This document shows, piece by piece, positions 1 to 10,706 of a stretch of DNA of 64,000 nucleotides (its first letter is position 1; every line of letters starts with the position of its first letter). The position numbers were made by a program, and so were the translations under genes. This DNA is from Perilla frutescens (Eukaryota > Streptophyta > Magnoliopsida > Lamiales > Lamiaceae), in the NCBI GenBank assembly GCA_026008535.1, contig BRKX01000001.1, positions 72,862,317 through 72,926,316 on the forward strand, in the 5' to 3' direction. The notes under the pieces were generated by a model, which was not told where the DNA came from, ran no database searches, and saw only the letters and a program-made list of their open reading frames with translations.

Positions 1-774
1 TTCCGAATTTATCAATAAAGCGTTCATCATCTCTTTTAGAGTTCGATTTTTGCGTTTAGCAACACCATTAGACTGTGGTGAATAAGGAGCTATAGTTTGA
101 TGAATTATACCCGCTTCTGCGCATAATTATTCAAACGGCGCAACATATTCTCCATCTCTATCACTTCGAATTGCTTTAATTTGACCGCTTAGTTGATTTT
201 CGGCTTCATTTTTTAAGTTCTTAAAAGCTTCAATCGCCTCGTCTTTACTTCTTAAAAGATAAAGATAATAATATTTTGTGCAATCGTCAATAAAAGTAAT
301 AAAGTACTTTTTACTGCCTCTAGTTTGCACAAGCTTTAAATCACACATGCCTGTGTGAATTAGGTCTAGAGGTTTAGTGCTTCGTTCAACCGAATGAAAC
401 GGTAACTTGGTCAATTTTGCTTCGACACAAACTTCACATTTGTTTTGTGTAGTAAATTGGTTTACTTTTAGCAAATTTAAATTTACTAAACGTTTTATAC
501 CATTTAGATTAACATGTCCTAATATACAATGCCATAAATCCGAGCACTCAAGAAGCAAGTAAGCAGAAGAATTCACTTTATTATCACTTTTTGCAATACG
601 GTGCATAGCCATTATATTCATTTTAAAAAGCCCATTGACGAGATAACCCCGACCAAGGAACCTTCCGTACTTGCTCAAAATAAACTTTTCAGAGTCGAAC
701 ACTAGTCTAAAATCATGATTGACTAATAGTGAGCCCGAAACCAAATTTTTACAGATGTCCAGGACATGCAGCAC
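1..774 (-). pseudogene. Copia integrase fragment, truncated by window edge
   Basis: The minus-strand reading frame at 774-127 encodes the GAG-pre-integrase zinc finger (H and H about 5 residues apart, then CEVC) followed by the start of a Ty1/Copia integrase core (FITFIDDCTKYYYLY, then IRSDRDGEY). A TAA stop at about 127 follows; beyond it the same frame continues to position 1 with integrase-like residues (HQTIAPYSPQSNGV), so the break is a nonsense mutation and not the end of the gene. The element continues left of the window. It belongs with the gag and protease pieces at 799-1903. The stop codon and frameshifts mean no functional protein is made. The family call is firm; the lineage within Copia is not determined. 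Confidence 0.85.
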
Positions 775-798
775 ATCCTTCAGAGTTAGCTCTTAGCT

Positions 799-1903
799 TC
801 AAGTCAACTTCAGAATCACATTGCCCACACCAGCCACTTCAGACGAGGCTTGATTTTCCATGTGTAACTTTCTACCTTCAACAACTTTGTAGGTAGCAGA
901 TGAGCCCTTGTAAGAGCAAACACGACAAGTGGCTCCGGTGTCAACAAACCACTCTCTCGGGTTGTCCACGTGGTTGGCTTCAAACACAACCGCAGCCAAG
1001 TCATCGTCATCCCAATTATCTTGTCGTCCTTTGGCCTTGCCTTTGGTATTGTGTTCCATCATATGCGCACCATAATTGGTACGCTTCTTCTTCGGAGCCG
1101 TACAATATTTGGACATGTGCCCGGCTTGTCACAATTGAAGAAGATACCGTTAAACTTCATCATTGGCTTATTCCCTTTGTTAATTTGACCCGGGCGCTTT
1201 CTCTTATTGCTATTTGATGGTCCACCACATTCCATCAAGTTAGCCTTGGCCTCGATCAGGAATCGTGGTCTCGGATCTGCCTTTCGATTATCGGTTTCAA
1301 TTCGAAGTTTAACCACAAGGTCTTCAAGAGTCATCTCCTTTTGCTTGTGCTTGAAATAGTTCTTGAAGTCCTTCCAACACGGTGGAAACTTCTCGATCAC
1401 TGCAGCAACAGTGAAAGAGTCGGGAAGGACCATCCCTTCAGCATGAACGTCGTGCACAATGAGCTGAAACTCTTACACTTGATCAATCACTGACTGGGTG
1501 TCCACTATCTTGTAATTGAGGAATTGTGCCACCACGAACTTTTTAGTTCCGGCATCCTCTGTTTTGTACTTCTTTTCTAATACTTCCCACAGTTCCTTAG
1601 CACTAGTTACATTTCCGTATACAGAATATAAACTATCTACTAAACCATTCAAAACATAATTTTTACAAAGGAAATCTCCATTGATCCATTGATCATACGC
1701 CGTCCTTTGTTGATGTCCGACTCGTTTTCAGCGATCATTGGAGTATCTTCTTTAATGTAGCTTGCAACTCCCAAGGTGGTCATGTATAATAGCATCTTTT
1801 GCTGCCACCTGTTGAAGTTCAAACCAGAGAACTTCTCCGGCTTCTCAGCTTGGCCATGGGGAATGGTTCTCGTGGGTGCAACCGTAGTCGATGAAGTCGC
1901 CAT
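799..1903 (-). pseudogene. Copia gag and protease, frameshifted
   Basis: Read right to left, 1903-1649 encodes a gag N-terminus (MATSSTTVAPTRTIPHGQ, then FSGLNFNRWQQKMLLYM), 1457-1059 encodes the later gag region (DSFTVAAVIEKFPPCWKDF, LRIETDNRK) up to a degraded zinc knuckle (FFNCDKPGTC), and 1116-799 encodes the protease start (REWFVDTGATCRV, an aspartic-protease DTGA motif). The pieces lie in different frames, and about 190 bp between the two gag pieces has no open frame, so at least two frameshifts separate them. Order and spacing match one Ty1/Copia element whose integrase is at 1-774. The start at 1903 is a good ATG. Confidence 0.85.
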
Positions 1904-2641
1904 TCCAGTAAAGGTAATTGTTTAATTGTTATTTGTCTTGTGATTGTTATAGGAATTACACCTTCTGGAATTTGTTACAATCTGAAGTACAGTAGAATAC
2001 GAAAAAAGTAGAAATAAAAAAATGAGTACAATAATCTGAAATGAAACAATTTAGACAAACTGAAACTTGAAGCAAATTTCGACAAGCCGAGTCGAGGGGA
2101 TCTCTCTCCGCAAGATAAATACACCCTGGCTAGTGCCATGGTTAGGTGGATCTTAACTCCATCAGTTCCAGGTGGAGTTACACAATTCAAGATGCTGGGA
2201 GTTACACAACTCAAGCTGGACGTGCACCACCAAGTGCACCCGCGACCCAGGAACCTACCGTTCGACCCGCACTGGCATGGGCTCGGGCTCGGGCACGGGC
2301 ACGGGCTGGCGTGTGGGCTCACGGCCCATATCCTTGTGCACTTAGTTATTACACTTAAGTGCTAATACACTTAAATACACCTCTTAACTAAGTTAAGAAA
2401 TCAATGTGGGATAATTAAATGTGTTTTAAACACATTATCCCACACACCATTATGCCCAATCGTGTGACCTACTTCAACCATTTATTTCTCACTCACCAAA
2501 AATCAAATTTGACAAAATAAAATACTAGATAATTTACTACAAACATAGATCAATCGTAAGCTATTTAATTCCTTCAAAATTAAATAATCCGGTCACCAAA
2601 AATCGAATGAAATGAGTCACAACTCAATTGCTATTGCTAGC
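1904..2641. other. Probable Copia leader/LTR remnant, no gene
   Basis: This stretch lies upstream of the minus-strand Copia gag, where the 5' LTR and leader should be. I could not find the expected Met-tRNA primer site or a second LTR copy in the window, so the boundaries are unknown. It contains a GC-rich patch of repeated gggctc/gggcac units (about 2278-2312), unusual for the region, and a 41-bp palindrome at 2405-2445 (TGTGGGATAAT arms). The overlapping short open frames in this patch are low-complexity and not credible genes. Confidence 0.4.
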
Positions 2642-2792
2642 ATTGAGCTCTTGTGTTAGCAATCTCATGCAGAAATTTGACTGGAAATTGCCTGATGGAG
2701 TTGAAGCAGAAGATTTAGACATGAGTGAAAGCTTTGGGGTTACAATTCATAGAGTTGTTCATCTTCTTGCAGTTGCCACTCTTGTTAAATAA
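2642..2792 (+). pseudogene. Cytochrome P450 3'-end fragment
   Basis: The frame from 2664 to the TAA at 2790-2792 encodes QKFDWKLPDG, DLDMSES and GVTIHRV, almost the same as the C-termini of the two P450 genes at 34 kb and 43 kb in this window. Homology extends 5' only to about 2642, where small indels break the frame (IELL, then shifted). The I-helix, ExxR and heme-binding regions are absent, so this is only the last 45 or so codons of a paralogue. It shows that the P450 family once extended at least 30 kb further left. A MITE sits directly behind the stop codon. Confidence 0.9.
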
Positions 2793-2796
2793 TTTG

Positions 2797-3172
2797 GGGT
2801 AAATTATACTTTGATACCTACATTTTGCACACTTTTTCAAAAAAGATCTATTTTTTCATAATTAACAAAATAGTACCCACTTTTTCAAAAAAATTACAAA
2901 TTTAATATTTAATCAATTTTACGGCTCGAAAATCGTACGTAATTAATTGTATTTTAATATTCCTATTTCTCCAGCCATGTAGAAAATATTCATCCAATAA
3001 ATAAATATTAAATTACAATCAATTACGTATAATTTTCGAGCCGTAAAATTGATTGAATGTTAGATTTGTAAATTTTTTGAAAAAGTGGATACTATTTTGC
3101 TAATTTTGAAAAAGTAGATAATTTTTTAAAAAATATCCAAAATGTAGGTATATATCAAAGTGTAATTTACCC
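2797..3172. mobile_element. Foldback MITE with 9-bp target duplication (Mutator-like)
   Basis: The element starts GGGTAAATTATACTTTGATA and its end, reverse-complemented, reads GGGTAAATTACACTTTGATA; the inverted arms continue inward for most of its 376 bp. It is bounded by a perfect 9-bp direct repeat AATAATTTG at 2788-2796 and 3173-3181. A 9-bp duplication with long terminal inverted repeats is characteristic of Mutator-like non-autonomous elements. The left duplication contains the stop codon of the P450 fragment, so insertion was immediately downstream of it. No coding capacity. Confidence 0.9.
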
Positions 3173-3222
3173 AATAATTTGCAATGTCCCGTAAAAATTG
3201 TTATGGCTTGTATATGTGTTAC

Positions 3223-3466
3223 ATGCACAGTTTATCCATTAAAAGCAACAACCACTTTGTCAATATGTTGAGTCAAAATTAAAAAAATACATTGACTATC
3301 ATTAATTCGATCTGCAAAATTTCTCATCTTTTGTGTGTGTGTGCGTGTGTGTGTGTGTATGCACAGTTTATCCATTAAAAGCAACAACCACTTTGTCAAT
3401 ATGTTGAGTCAAAATTAAAAAAATACATTGACTATCATTAATTCGATCTGCAAAATTTCTCATCTT
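3223..3466. repeat. 108-bp direct duplication with (GT)n between
   Basis: Positions 3223-3330 and 3359-3466 are essentially the same 108-bp sequence (atgcacagtttatcc ... ctcatctt) separated by a GT-rich microsatellite (about 3331-3358). A second short GT run follows the right copy. The arrangement suggests unequal crossing-over or slippage involving the GT tract. Confidence 0.9.
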
Positions 3467-3474
3467 GTGTGTGT

Positions 3475-4144
3475 GGATGGGATCTGGTGAGAACCAGTCA
3501 CCAGGTGGGAAGTAGGAACCAATCACATCCTTCTATTTTAAAATCTGAACGATCTAGATTAATTCAGATTTTCGGTGGTAATTTTGTAATTAAAATGAAA
3601 ATCTTCAATTCGCGCGTCTCATTAAGGGCAAAATCAGAACTGAACTCAGAAATTGCCCAGATTCAATTTTAGCCTCCTACTTCGCTCATTTTAGCCTAAT
3701 GCATTTCTCATTTTAGCATGTGTTGATAAACAAAAATGGAACGATGATTTCATTGGAATGAAATGCAATACATCTTATTTGGGGACAGTGAACCATAATG
3801 AGAATCTCATAATTACTAGTTGGGATCAGATGAGCCCTAATCGGAACGTAATAAACCCTAATTGGGAACGGTGAACCCTAGTGGAAAAATGTCACATCAA
3901 TTTTAGCCTCCTACTTCGATCATTTTAGCCTCATGCGATTCTCATTTTAGCCTCAGAACAAAAGGGAAGAATTATTGAATTACTATATTACCCCTCCTCC
4001 CACAAAGTTGCCGAAAATTACAGGAATGTCACCGCCCATCCACTTAAATCTGATTTAATCTGAGCCGTTCAGATTGAGTCAAATAAGGACTAGGATTGGT
4101 TCCTAGTTTCCACCTGACGGAAGGATTCTCATTTGATCATTTTC
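3475..4144 (-). mobile_element. (TA)n-linked non-autonomous element, copy A
   Basis: A 670-bp non-coding element whose ends are imperfect inverted repeats (GGTGAGAACC ... CAGGTGGGAA and TAGGAACCAATC on one side; ATGAGAATCC ... CAGGTGGAAA and TAGGAACCAATC on the reverse of the other). It is bounded on the left by a GT microsatellite and on the right by (AT)13 at 4145-4171. Two further copies in the opposite orientation lie at 55573-56228 and 56304-56929. The interior repeats the motif attttagcct (its complement aggctaaaat) several times and carries gaaccctaat-like words. Known plant parallels are MITEs that target (TA)n microsatellites, such as rice Micron; membership in that family is inference. 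Confidence 0.8.
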
Positions 4145-4173
4145 ATATATATATATATATATATATATATTAT

Positions 4174-4873
4174 TCAGGAAATTCTACGATATATATAAGG
4201 GTACTGTCACGACACATCAATATATTGTTTCTTTTTATTTAAAAAAATGGCCTTAGAAGGTAGTACCCGTATGTTCATTATAGTCTTTAATTTATCATAT
4301 ATTCTGGGTAAAAGTCAAAGGAAGCCTCGATTTTTTATTTACTTTTTTTAGAGGGAAATACAAGTGGAATGTAAGAAATTGTTTTACATGTGTAGACACA
4401 ACACTTTGAATAACCAATTTAACACAGCACAAATGTGTTACGTTTGGTACATGAGAAATGAGAATATATTATACATAATTTTGTGATTCTAAAGGGTGAC
4501 ACGATTGGCGGCATTATTTAAAATTGACTTACATGTGTAGACACAACGCTTTGAATAACCTATCTTTCAATAACCAACACAAATTTGTTAATTTGGGGTG
4601 TGTGTATGTGTGTGTGTGTTTCGTGAAAAAGTGTGATTTTAGATAAATGCAAATATTAATAAAAAAAATTAAATTATCTTATATGTACATTTTTTATAAA
4701 TACATTAAATGGGTTAAATATAAATTTTTAAATATATAACAAATATGAAAAAAATCTGAATTTTTCACCTTAACTTTATGAAGTAACACTATTTATGAAA
4801 TAAAATTAAAATATCAGAATAACACTCCGCGTCCGTAAAAGTTGTACGTTCATATATCAATTGATTATTCACA
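4174..4873. other. Intergenic, no gene seen
   Basis: AT-rich sequence without a credible reading frame. The phrase catgtgtagacacaacRctttgaataac occurs twice (about 4386 and 4531), pointing to a small degenerate duplication. A short GT run lies at about 4598-4620. Confidence 0.6.
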
Positions 4874-4882
4874 TTTATTATA

Positions 4883-5562
4883 GGGCAAAGGGCCAAAAAA
4901 ACACCCGAACTATATGTCCAATCCAACCTAGATGTATCAACTATTTTTTGGTCCAAATACACACCAAAACTATTTAAAAAAGTATAATTGGTCTCCTCAA
5001 CTATTTAGAAAAGAACAAACTGACACTTGATGTTAATATCGTTAGTTTTTTCCGTTAATTAAAATGTGTCAAGCTCAATTCTATCACCTATGAATGCCAA
5101 TCGGACAAATTGAAACCACGACCTAATAGCCCACACTATGGAGTTTCAAACCCCTCTTTTAATTTCAAATTCTAATATTGAATCGATATCGAGATTTAAA
5201 ATATAATTTGTAATACAAACATTTGTCATCGTTAATTCTCCATGTAATTATTCTATCGTTTGACATGCGATTTGTCAATTGAGAGTATAATTAGAAAGCC
5301 CATGACGATGGCTTTCTAACGATACCACATGACATGGTATTATCATCTGAATCAATCATAATTAGATTGAAGGATTTATATGTATTTTATTTAACGGAAA
5401 AAACTAAACGTGTTAAACTACAAGTGTGAATTTTATAAATTTTGAATAATCGAGGAGACCAATTCTACTTTTTAAATAGTTTAGGTGTATATTTTGGCCA
5501 AAAAATATTAATACATCTAAGTGAAATTGGGTATATAATTCGGATGTTTTCCTGCCCTTGCC
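4883..5562. mobile_element. MITE with long inverted repeats, 9-bp duplication
   Basis: The left end (GGGCAAAGGGCCA ... CCGAACTATAT) and the reverse of the right end (GGCAAGGGCAGG ... CCGAATTATAT) form inverted arms of roughly 170 bp; both arms contain GGTCTCCTC and CAAACTATTTAAA-like words. The 680-bp element is flanked by a perfect 9-bp repeat TTTATTATA at 4874-4882 and 5563-5571. Long arms plus a 9-bp duplication indicate a Mutator-like non-autonomous element. The central part has no reading frame. Confidence 0.88.
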
Positions 5563-5740
5563 TTTATTATATTGGGATGTAATTGGCAGGCCAACTTGTT
5601 CATTTCTCTATTAAAGTATATATACAGAGTTGCGCGTCTGTGTGTGTTATTACGTAATATTTTGTTCAATCGTTTTGCTATTGGCAATTATAGTAATTTT
5701 CATTACAGTTGTTTCATGCATGGGAAAACTTCAGTTGTAA

Positions 5741-6077
5741 GATGAAATCAGTAATTGTTGAAATTCTTATTCATATTTTCATAGAAAAATATCTGAGAAT
5801 CAGTTGCTGCTACAAAAGTTTTTTAATCGATTATCTTTCAAGCACAAGTGTGTTTCTTCCTTTTATAGTACAAGTAGTAAAGCGGGAAAATTAAAGGTAA
5901 TCTACGGCTATCATCCATTATCCGCGCATGCGATGATCGACGGTGGAGAGATGAGCAAGGAGTGGGCTAGAAGTGGTCCCGGTTCCACGTCAGCAAGCAT
6001 GCATGCAAGGAGTCGGATGCTGCAGTATTTCTTTATTAACTTGCAATGCTGCGGTGGATATCTCGGCGATTCTAACA
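5741..6077 (-). repeat. 3' LTR of the young Copia element
   Basis: On the minus strand it begins TGTTAGAATC at 6077 and ends ...TGATTTCATC at 5741. It matches the LTR at 10799-11136 except for two adjacent bases (AA here against TC there, about 5815). The near-identity implies very recent insertion relative to the other retroelements here. Confidence 0.95.
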
Positions 6078-7979
6078 GCCCCCCGCAGACCCGACGCGGT
6101 GGAGGTCACCAAGGCGGAGACTGGATAAAAGTAACCTGAAACGCGGCCCCGGCAGAGATTTGGTGAACAAGTCCGCGAGTTGCGCAGCTGAGGGAACAAA
6201 AGAAGGCAAAATGAAACCACGATGAAAATGTATACGTGCAAAGTGACAATCAATGTCCAAATGCTTGGTACGTTCATGGAATACTTGGTTCTGGGAGATT
6301 TGGATCGCAGCTTGGTTATCGCAATGGACAGGGATCGGCAAAGCAAGAGGCACAAAAAAATCTTGCAGTATGTAGGACAGCCAAAGTAGTTCACGTGTGG
6401 TGTAGCTTAGACTACGGTATTCAGCCTCGGCGGTGGATAAGGACACGGTGTCTTGTTTCTTGCACCTCCAAGAAACCAAGCAAGAGCCCAGGCTAATACA
6501 GTACCCGGTCAAAGAGCGACGGGTATCAAAACAAGAACACCAATCGGCATCGCAGTGAGCCGTGAGGTTGAAAGAAGGAGAGGAAGTATACAAGAGGCCG
6601 AGAGAAGGTGTCCCTTTGAGAAAGTGAAGAACGTGTAAGGCAGCAGTCCAATGATCGACTGTTGGGGAATTTACAAATTGACTAAGTTGCTGTATAGAGT
6701 AGGAAAGGTCTGGCCGTGTAAGATTCAAATAAAGAAGCTTTCCTACAAGCCGTCTATAGGAGTCTGAATTGTTTAGAGGAGTCCCTTTGCGCTGTAATGT
6801 GAGACCAGTAGGAAAAGGGGTGCTAGCAGACCTACTTCCACTCATGCCGACTGAATCAAGAAGCTCCAAAATATACTTTCGTTGACAAAGAAAAGTTCCA
6901 GTTGCAGAACGGGCTATCTCCATTCCTAGGAAAAATTTTGCTTCACCTATATCCTTGATCGTAAAGGCCGCATCCAAGGAAGATTTTACAGTTGTGATCA
7001 AATCTAGAGAAGGACCTAAGAGGAGAATATCATCTACATAGACAAGAAGAGCAATGAAAGAGGAGCCTGTGCCTTTGGTGTAGAAGCAGTGATCACTGGA
7101 TGATTGCAGAAATCCAAGAGAAAGGAGATGTTTACCTAATTCAAGGTTCCATTCTCTAGAGGCCTGCTTGAGCCCATACAAACTCTTCACAAGCTTGCAG
7201 ACTTCTCCCTTCCTTCCTTTGTTGTACCCCTGTGGCAAAGCCATATATATTTCATCAGTTAAATGCCCATGTAGAAAGGCATTATTGATGTCAATTTGGT
7301 GCAAATGCCAACTGAATTGAGTGGCCAAAGCAAAAAACAAGCGCACTGTCACCATTTTAGCAACTGGTGAGAATACCTCTTGATAATCAATCCCAAATAA
7401 TTGATTATACCCTTTTGCTACCAGGCGTGCTTTATAGCGTTCTACAGTCCCATCTGACTTCAGTTTAACTTTAAAAACCCATTTAGAACCAATAGCTACC
7501 TTTCCTTCAGGGAGGGGAACCACTTCCCAGGTCTGGTTTTCCTCCAAAGCTGTTAATTCCTTGTTCATGGCAGCTTGCCATTCTGGGATTTGACAAGCCT
7601 CAGAGTAGCTGGTAGGCTCTTTGATAATCTGAACATTCATCAAGTAAGCAGTATAAGTAGGTGTTAGGGCTGGAGAAATAAAATGAGGAAATGTTTGAGG
7701 AGTGAAGCTCAATGCAGGATCTGTGATATCTGCTATTTGTGCTGAATTACAGACATAGTCTTGAAGATGAGGTGGAGGATGACAAATCCTAGTACTCCTT
7801 CGAAGTACTGGTGTAAGTGCTGTGGTAACAGCAACATCTGACTCATGTGGAGTGTGATCATCAGAGGGTTGCTGAGCTATAGACTCAGTAATAAAAGTTG
7901 TTTGAGAAGAATCAAGATTCTCACTTTCAGGAGTAAGTGAAGAAGAAGGCAAATCAAGTCTGTCAAGTGGAGATCCCAT
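6072..7979 (-). CDS. Copia reverse transcriptase and RNase H (3' part of pol)
   Basis: A 635-codon open frame in the same frame as the upstream gag-integrase frame (8046-10706), from which it is separated by one TAG and about 22 sense codons. It carries the Copia reverse transcriptase: WVFKVKLKSDG, ARLVAKGYNQ, the catalytic aspartate in QIDINNAFLHG, and LLVYVDDILLLG with the YVDD active site near residue 314. RNase H follows with HCDADWCSC, SRRSLTGYC-like DTRRSLTGYC, and STAEAEYRSLS. The last codons run into the LTR, whose TGTTAG supplies the stop. The listed ATG is internal to the ancestral polyprotein and probably not a natural start; translation would need readthrough of the TAG or another mechanism. 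Otherwise no damage is visible. Confidence 0.93.
   Translation of the reverse strand: MGSPLDRLDLPSSSLTPESENLDSSQTTFITESIAQQPSDDHTPHESDVAVTTALTPVLRRSTRICHPPPHLQDYVCNSAQIADITDPALSFTPQTFPHFISPALTPTYTAYLMNVQIIKEPTSYSEACQIPEWQAAMNKELTALEENQTWEVVPLPEGKVAIGSKWVFKVKLKSDGTVERYKARLVAKGYNQLFGIDYQEVFSPVAKMVTVRLFFALATQFSWHLHQIDINNAFLHGHLTDEIYMALPQGYNKGRKGEVCKLVKSLYGLKQASREWNLELGKHLLSLGFLQSSSDHCFYTKGTGSSFIALLVYVDDILLLGPSLDLITTVKSSLDAAFTIKDIGEAKFFLGMEIARSATGTFLCQRKYILELLDSVGMSGSRSASTPFPTGLTLQRKGTPLNNSDSYRRLVGKLLYLNLTRPDLSYSIQQLSQFVNSPTVDHWTAALHVLHFLKGTPSLGLLYTSSPSFNLTAHCDADWCSCFDTRRSLTGYCISLGSCLVSWRCKKQDTVSLSTAEAEYRSLSYTTRELLWLSYILQDFFVPLALPIPVHCDNQAAIQISQNQVFHERTKHLDIDCHFARIHFHRGFILPSFVPSAAQLADLFTKSLPGPRFRLLLSSLRLGDLHRVGSAGGC
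6078..6085 (-). promoter_or_regulatory. Polypurine tract of Copia element
   Basis: On the minus strand a run of six G (CGGGGGGC) lies directly before the TGTTAG start of the 3' LTR, the expected place for the plus-strand primer of reverse transcription. Confidence 0.8.
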
Positions 7980-8045
7980 TATAGCATCAGACCTAGTGTC
8001 TGGTATTTCTGCTATATTGAAACTCTGAAAAGGTAGTAAAGGTTT

Positions 8046-10706
8046 CTATAAACCTTTAAGAGGGAAAGTAGTAGGAATAAACACAATGTCCCTACTAGTA
8101 CAGACTTTGTGACTCACCAAATCATACACAGTGCAGCCTTTGTGTTGAGGGGAAAATCCCAGAAAAACACATTGCCTGCTCCTTGGATCAAATTTACCCT
8201 TAGAAGGGAGGATGTTACCCATATAGACCAAACAACCAAAGGGCTGCAGGTCATCTAGCTGCGGAGCAGTTCCATATAACACCTCAAAAGGTGAAATCCA
8301 TTTCAGAACAACAGATGGAAGTCTGTTGATAAGCCATGTTGCATGTAGAACAGAAAATGGCCAAAATTGAGTGGGGAGGTTACTCTGAAACATTAGGGCC
8401 CTTGCAACTTTTAATAGATGTCTGTGTTTCCTCTCAACCACCCCATTTTGCTGGGGTGAGTAAGCACAGGTTCTTTGATGAAATATTCCATGTTCCTGCA
8501 TTATTCTTTGCACATTATGATTGATGAATTCCCCACCATTATCGGTTCTAAGAACTTTGATCTGTCTCCCAAATTGAGTGTGCACCATCTGAATAAAACC
8601 TTTGATAAGTGGCCATACTTGCAGCTTAGATTTAAACAAAAAGGTCCAAGTTGCCCTGCTATGGTCTTCAACTACAGTAAGGAAAAATGATGTTCCAGTG
8701 ATTGTATCTTCATGACAAGGTCCCCATACATCCATGTGGACTATGTCAAACAAAGTATCACTTCTTCTGTTCAGTAAAGGAAAGGGATTCCTTTGCTGTT
8801 TTGCTCGATAACAAACATCACAGGATTTAAGAGTATCTACCTCTTCCTGTCTAAGTCTCTTCTTGCAGTGAGGGATATGTTCCATGGTGGTGACTGAGGG
8901 ATGTCCTAGAGTTTCATGTATCTTCAGAATATCAACATCTGCAGTAGGTGATAGCACTCTTCCATTCTCAAGCTGATTCTGTGGGAACACATATAGAGAT
9001 CTTTTTAGCTTGCAGATTCCCAAAACAAGATCATCTGATCTTCTTTGCACAATGCAATGTGAAGCTAGGAAGTTCACCTTCCCATCTAAGTCCTTGGTTA
9101 ATTGTCCCACAGACAATAAATTGTGTGTGAATTGTGGTGCAAAAAGAACATTCTTTAATACCAGTTCATTATTCAACTTTGCAGTGCCTGCTAAGAACAC
9201 CCATATACTATTCCCATCTGGAATATAAATCTGCAAGGGGTGTTTAAGTCTCTTCATTTCTGTTAGTAACTCTAGATTGAAGCACATGTGGTGGCTAGCA
9301 CCGGAATCAATGATCCAATCAATCTTTTCAACACCTATGGAAGCCCCAAAGGCATAATGGCCTTTAAAAGCAATAGGAGATGTTCCTAAATCCACTTCTC
9401 CCAGGTTGGCAAGATTAACATTACCTTCTGTAATGTTTTCCTTTCTGAGATCTTTCTGAAGGAATTGAGTAAGATGCTTAGCTAGCTCAGATTGTATAAT
9501 CTGTCCAACTCCAGTAATTGTATCTTTAGAATCTCCCACTCTTCCTCCTTTGAGGATATCAACATCAGAATTATTCCCTTCATCATCCCCTTGGGCAGCA
9601 AAATGTGCCTTTCCTTTGGTTTTATCTGCTTTAAACTTCCTATACCAGTCAGGGATCCCAACTATATCAAAGCAATCTGACTTAATATGGCCCATGCCAC
9701 CACAATGATCACAGCGCAGCTTACTCTTTTCTTCTTTAGTTAACCTCTTTTTGTAAGCATCTCTCCCATATCCGCCCTTTTGCGCTCCATACAAGGCTGT
9801 ATGTTCCAGGTTTTCTGTAAACTGAGTAGTAACTTTAATTTGTTCCTCAACTTGTAATATCATAGAGTATGCTTGACTGAGGTTATGGAAAGGATTCATT
9901 ATCAGAATTTGTTGCCTTATGCTCTCATAACCATCATCCAATCCCATAAGGAATTGCATGAGGTGCTCTTCTTCAAGATCGGCCTTAATATCTTCCTGCG
10001 CCTCACAAACACATGTCCTAGAATTCTTAAGCAAGGCTAGATCATCCCATAGTGAAGTTAGATTATTAAAGTAAAGCATAACACTCTGGGATTGTTGACT
10101 ATATGTGGCAATCTCACGACGCAACTTATAAATGCGAGGACCATTCCTTTTACCAAATCTACGTTGCAATTCATCCCATAGTTGTTGAGAAGTTTCCAGA
10201 TTCTGAAATCCACGAGCTATATCTTTTATCATAGAATTACAAATCCAATTGAATACGATATAATCTACTCTAAGCCATTGCATGTAGTCAACTGAATCAC
10301 GTCGAGGCTGAGGTAGAGAACCATCAATAATACGTAATTTATTTCTAGAAACCAATCCGCGTCGAATAGATCGACACCAACCATGAAAATTACTCCCATC
10401 GAAGAGGTCAGAGGTCAGGTTCATACCTGGATGCTCGCTAGGCGCCAAATATAGCTCATCATTGGCAAGAGATCGATGATTGTTGTCAACCTTCGTGTAC
10501 CCTAATTGCAATCCATCAGCACGTTCTGCAGTATGAGGAATTGGTTGATGAATCTGTGGTGTGGAATCAACTTCAGATGTCGTCGGATTTCGTCTAGCAT
10601 TGCTTGTTCCACTGTGATCTCCCCGTTCGATTGGATTGTTCCCCATGAACCCAAGTTCTTCATCACGCGCCTGCCTCCATGAGAATTGAGTATTCTTTTT
10701 TGTCAT
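8046..10706 (-). CDS. Copia gag-protease-integrase polyprotein
   Basis: An 886-residue frame starting at a good ATG (10706) about 80 bp after the primer site. Residues 90-300 are a plant Copia gag (FDGSNFHGWCRSI, LWDELQRRFG). A CCHC zinc knuckle is at 332-345 (CDHCGGMGHIKSDC). The aspartic protease motif DSGAS is at 467-471. The integrase zinc finger uses H597, H602, C629, C632. The integrase core has D659, D722 and E758, giving the canonical DD35E spacing. The frame ends at a TAG (8046-8048), after which the same frame runs on into reverse transcriptase, so the normal product would be one polyprotein of about 1,540 residues. All catalytic residues I can check are present. The stop is the only evident lesion, and could instead be a readthrough signal. 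Confidence 0.93.
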   Translation of the reverse strand: MTKKNTQFSWRQARDEELGFMGNNPIERGDHSGTSNARRNPTTSEVDSTPQIHQPIPHTAERADGLQLGYTKVDNNHRSLANDELYLAPSEHPGMNLTSDLFDGSNFHGWCRSIRRGLVSRNKLRIIDGSLPQPRRDSVDYMQWLRVDYIVFNWICNSMIKDIARGFQNLETSQQLWDELQRRFGKRNGPRIYKLRREIATYSQQSQSVMLYFNNLTSLWDDLALLKNSRTCVCEAQEDIKADLEEEHLMQFLMGLDDGYESIRQQILIMNPFHNLSQAYSMILQVEEQIKVTTQFTENLEHTALYGAQKGGYGRDAYKKRLTKEEKSKLRCDHCGGMGHIKSDCFDIVGIPDWYRKFKADKTKGKAHFAAQGDDEGNNSDVDILKGGRVGDSKDTITGVGQIIQSELAKHLTQFLQKDLRKENITEGNVNLANLGEVDLGTSPIAFKGHYAFGASIGVEKIDWIIDSGASHHMCFNLELLTEMKRLKHPLQIYIPDGNSIWVFLAGTAKLNNELVLKNVLFAPQFTHNLLSVGQLTKDLDGKVNFLASHCIVQRRSDDLVLGICKLKRSLYVFPQNQLENGRVLSPTADVDILKIHETLGHPSVTTMEHIPHCKKRLRQEEVDTLKSCDVCYRAKQQRNPFPLLNRRSDTLFDIVHMDVWGPCHEDTITGTSFFLTVVEDHSRATWTFLFKSKLQVWPLIKGFIQMVHTQFGRQIKVLRTDNGGEFINHNVQRIMQEHGIFHQRTCAYSPQQNGVVERKHRHLLKVARALMFQSNLPTQFWPFSVLHATWLINRLPSVVLKWISPFEVLYGTAPQLDDLQPFGCLVYMGNILPSKGKFDPRSRQCVFLGFSPQHKGCTVYDLVSHKVCTSRDIVFIPTTFPLKGL

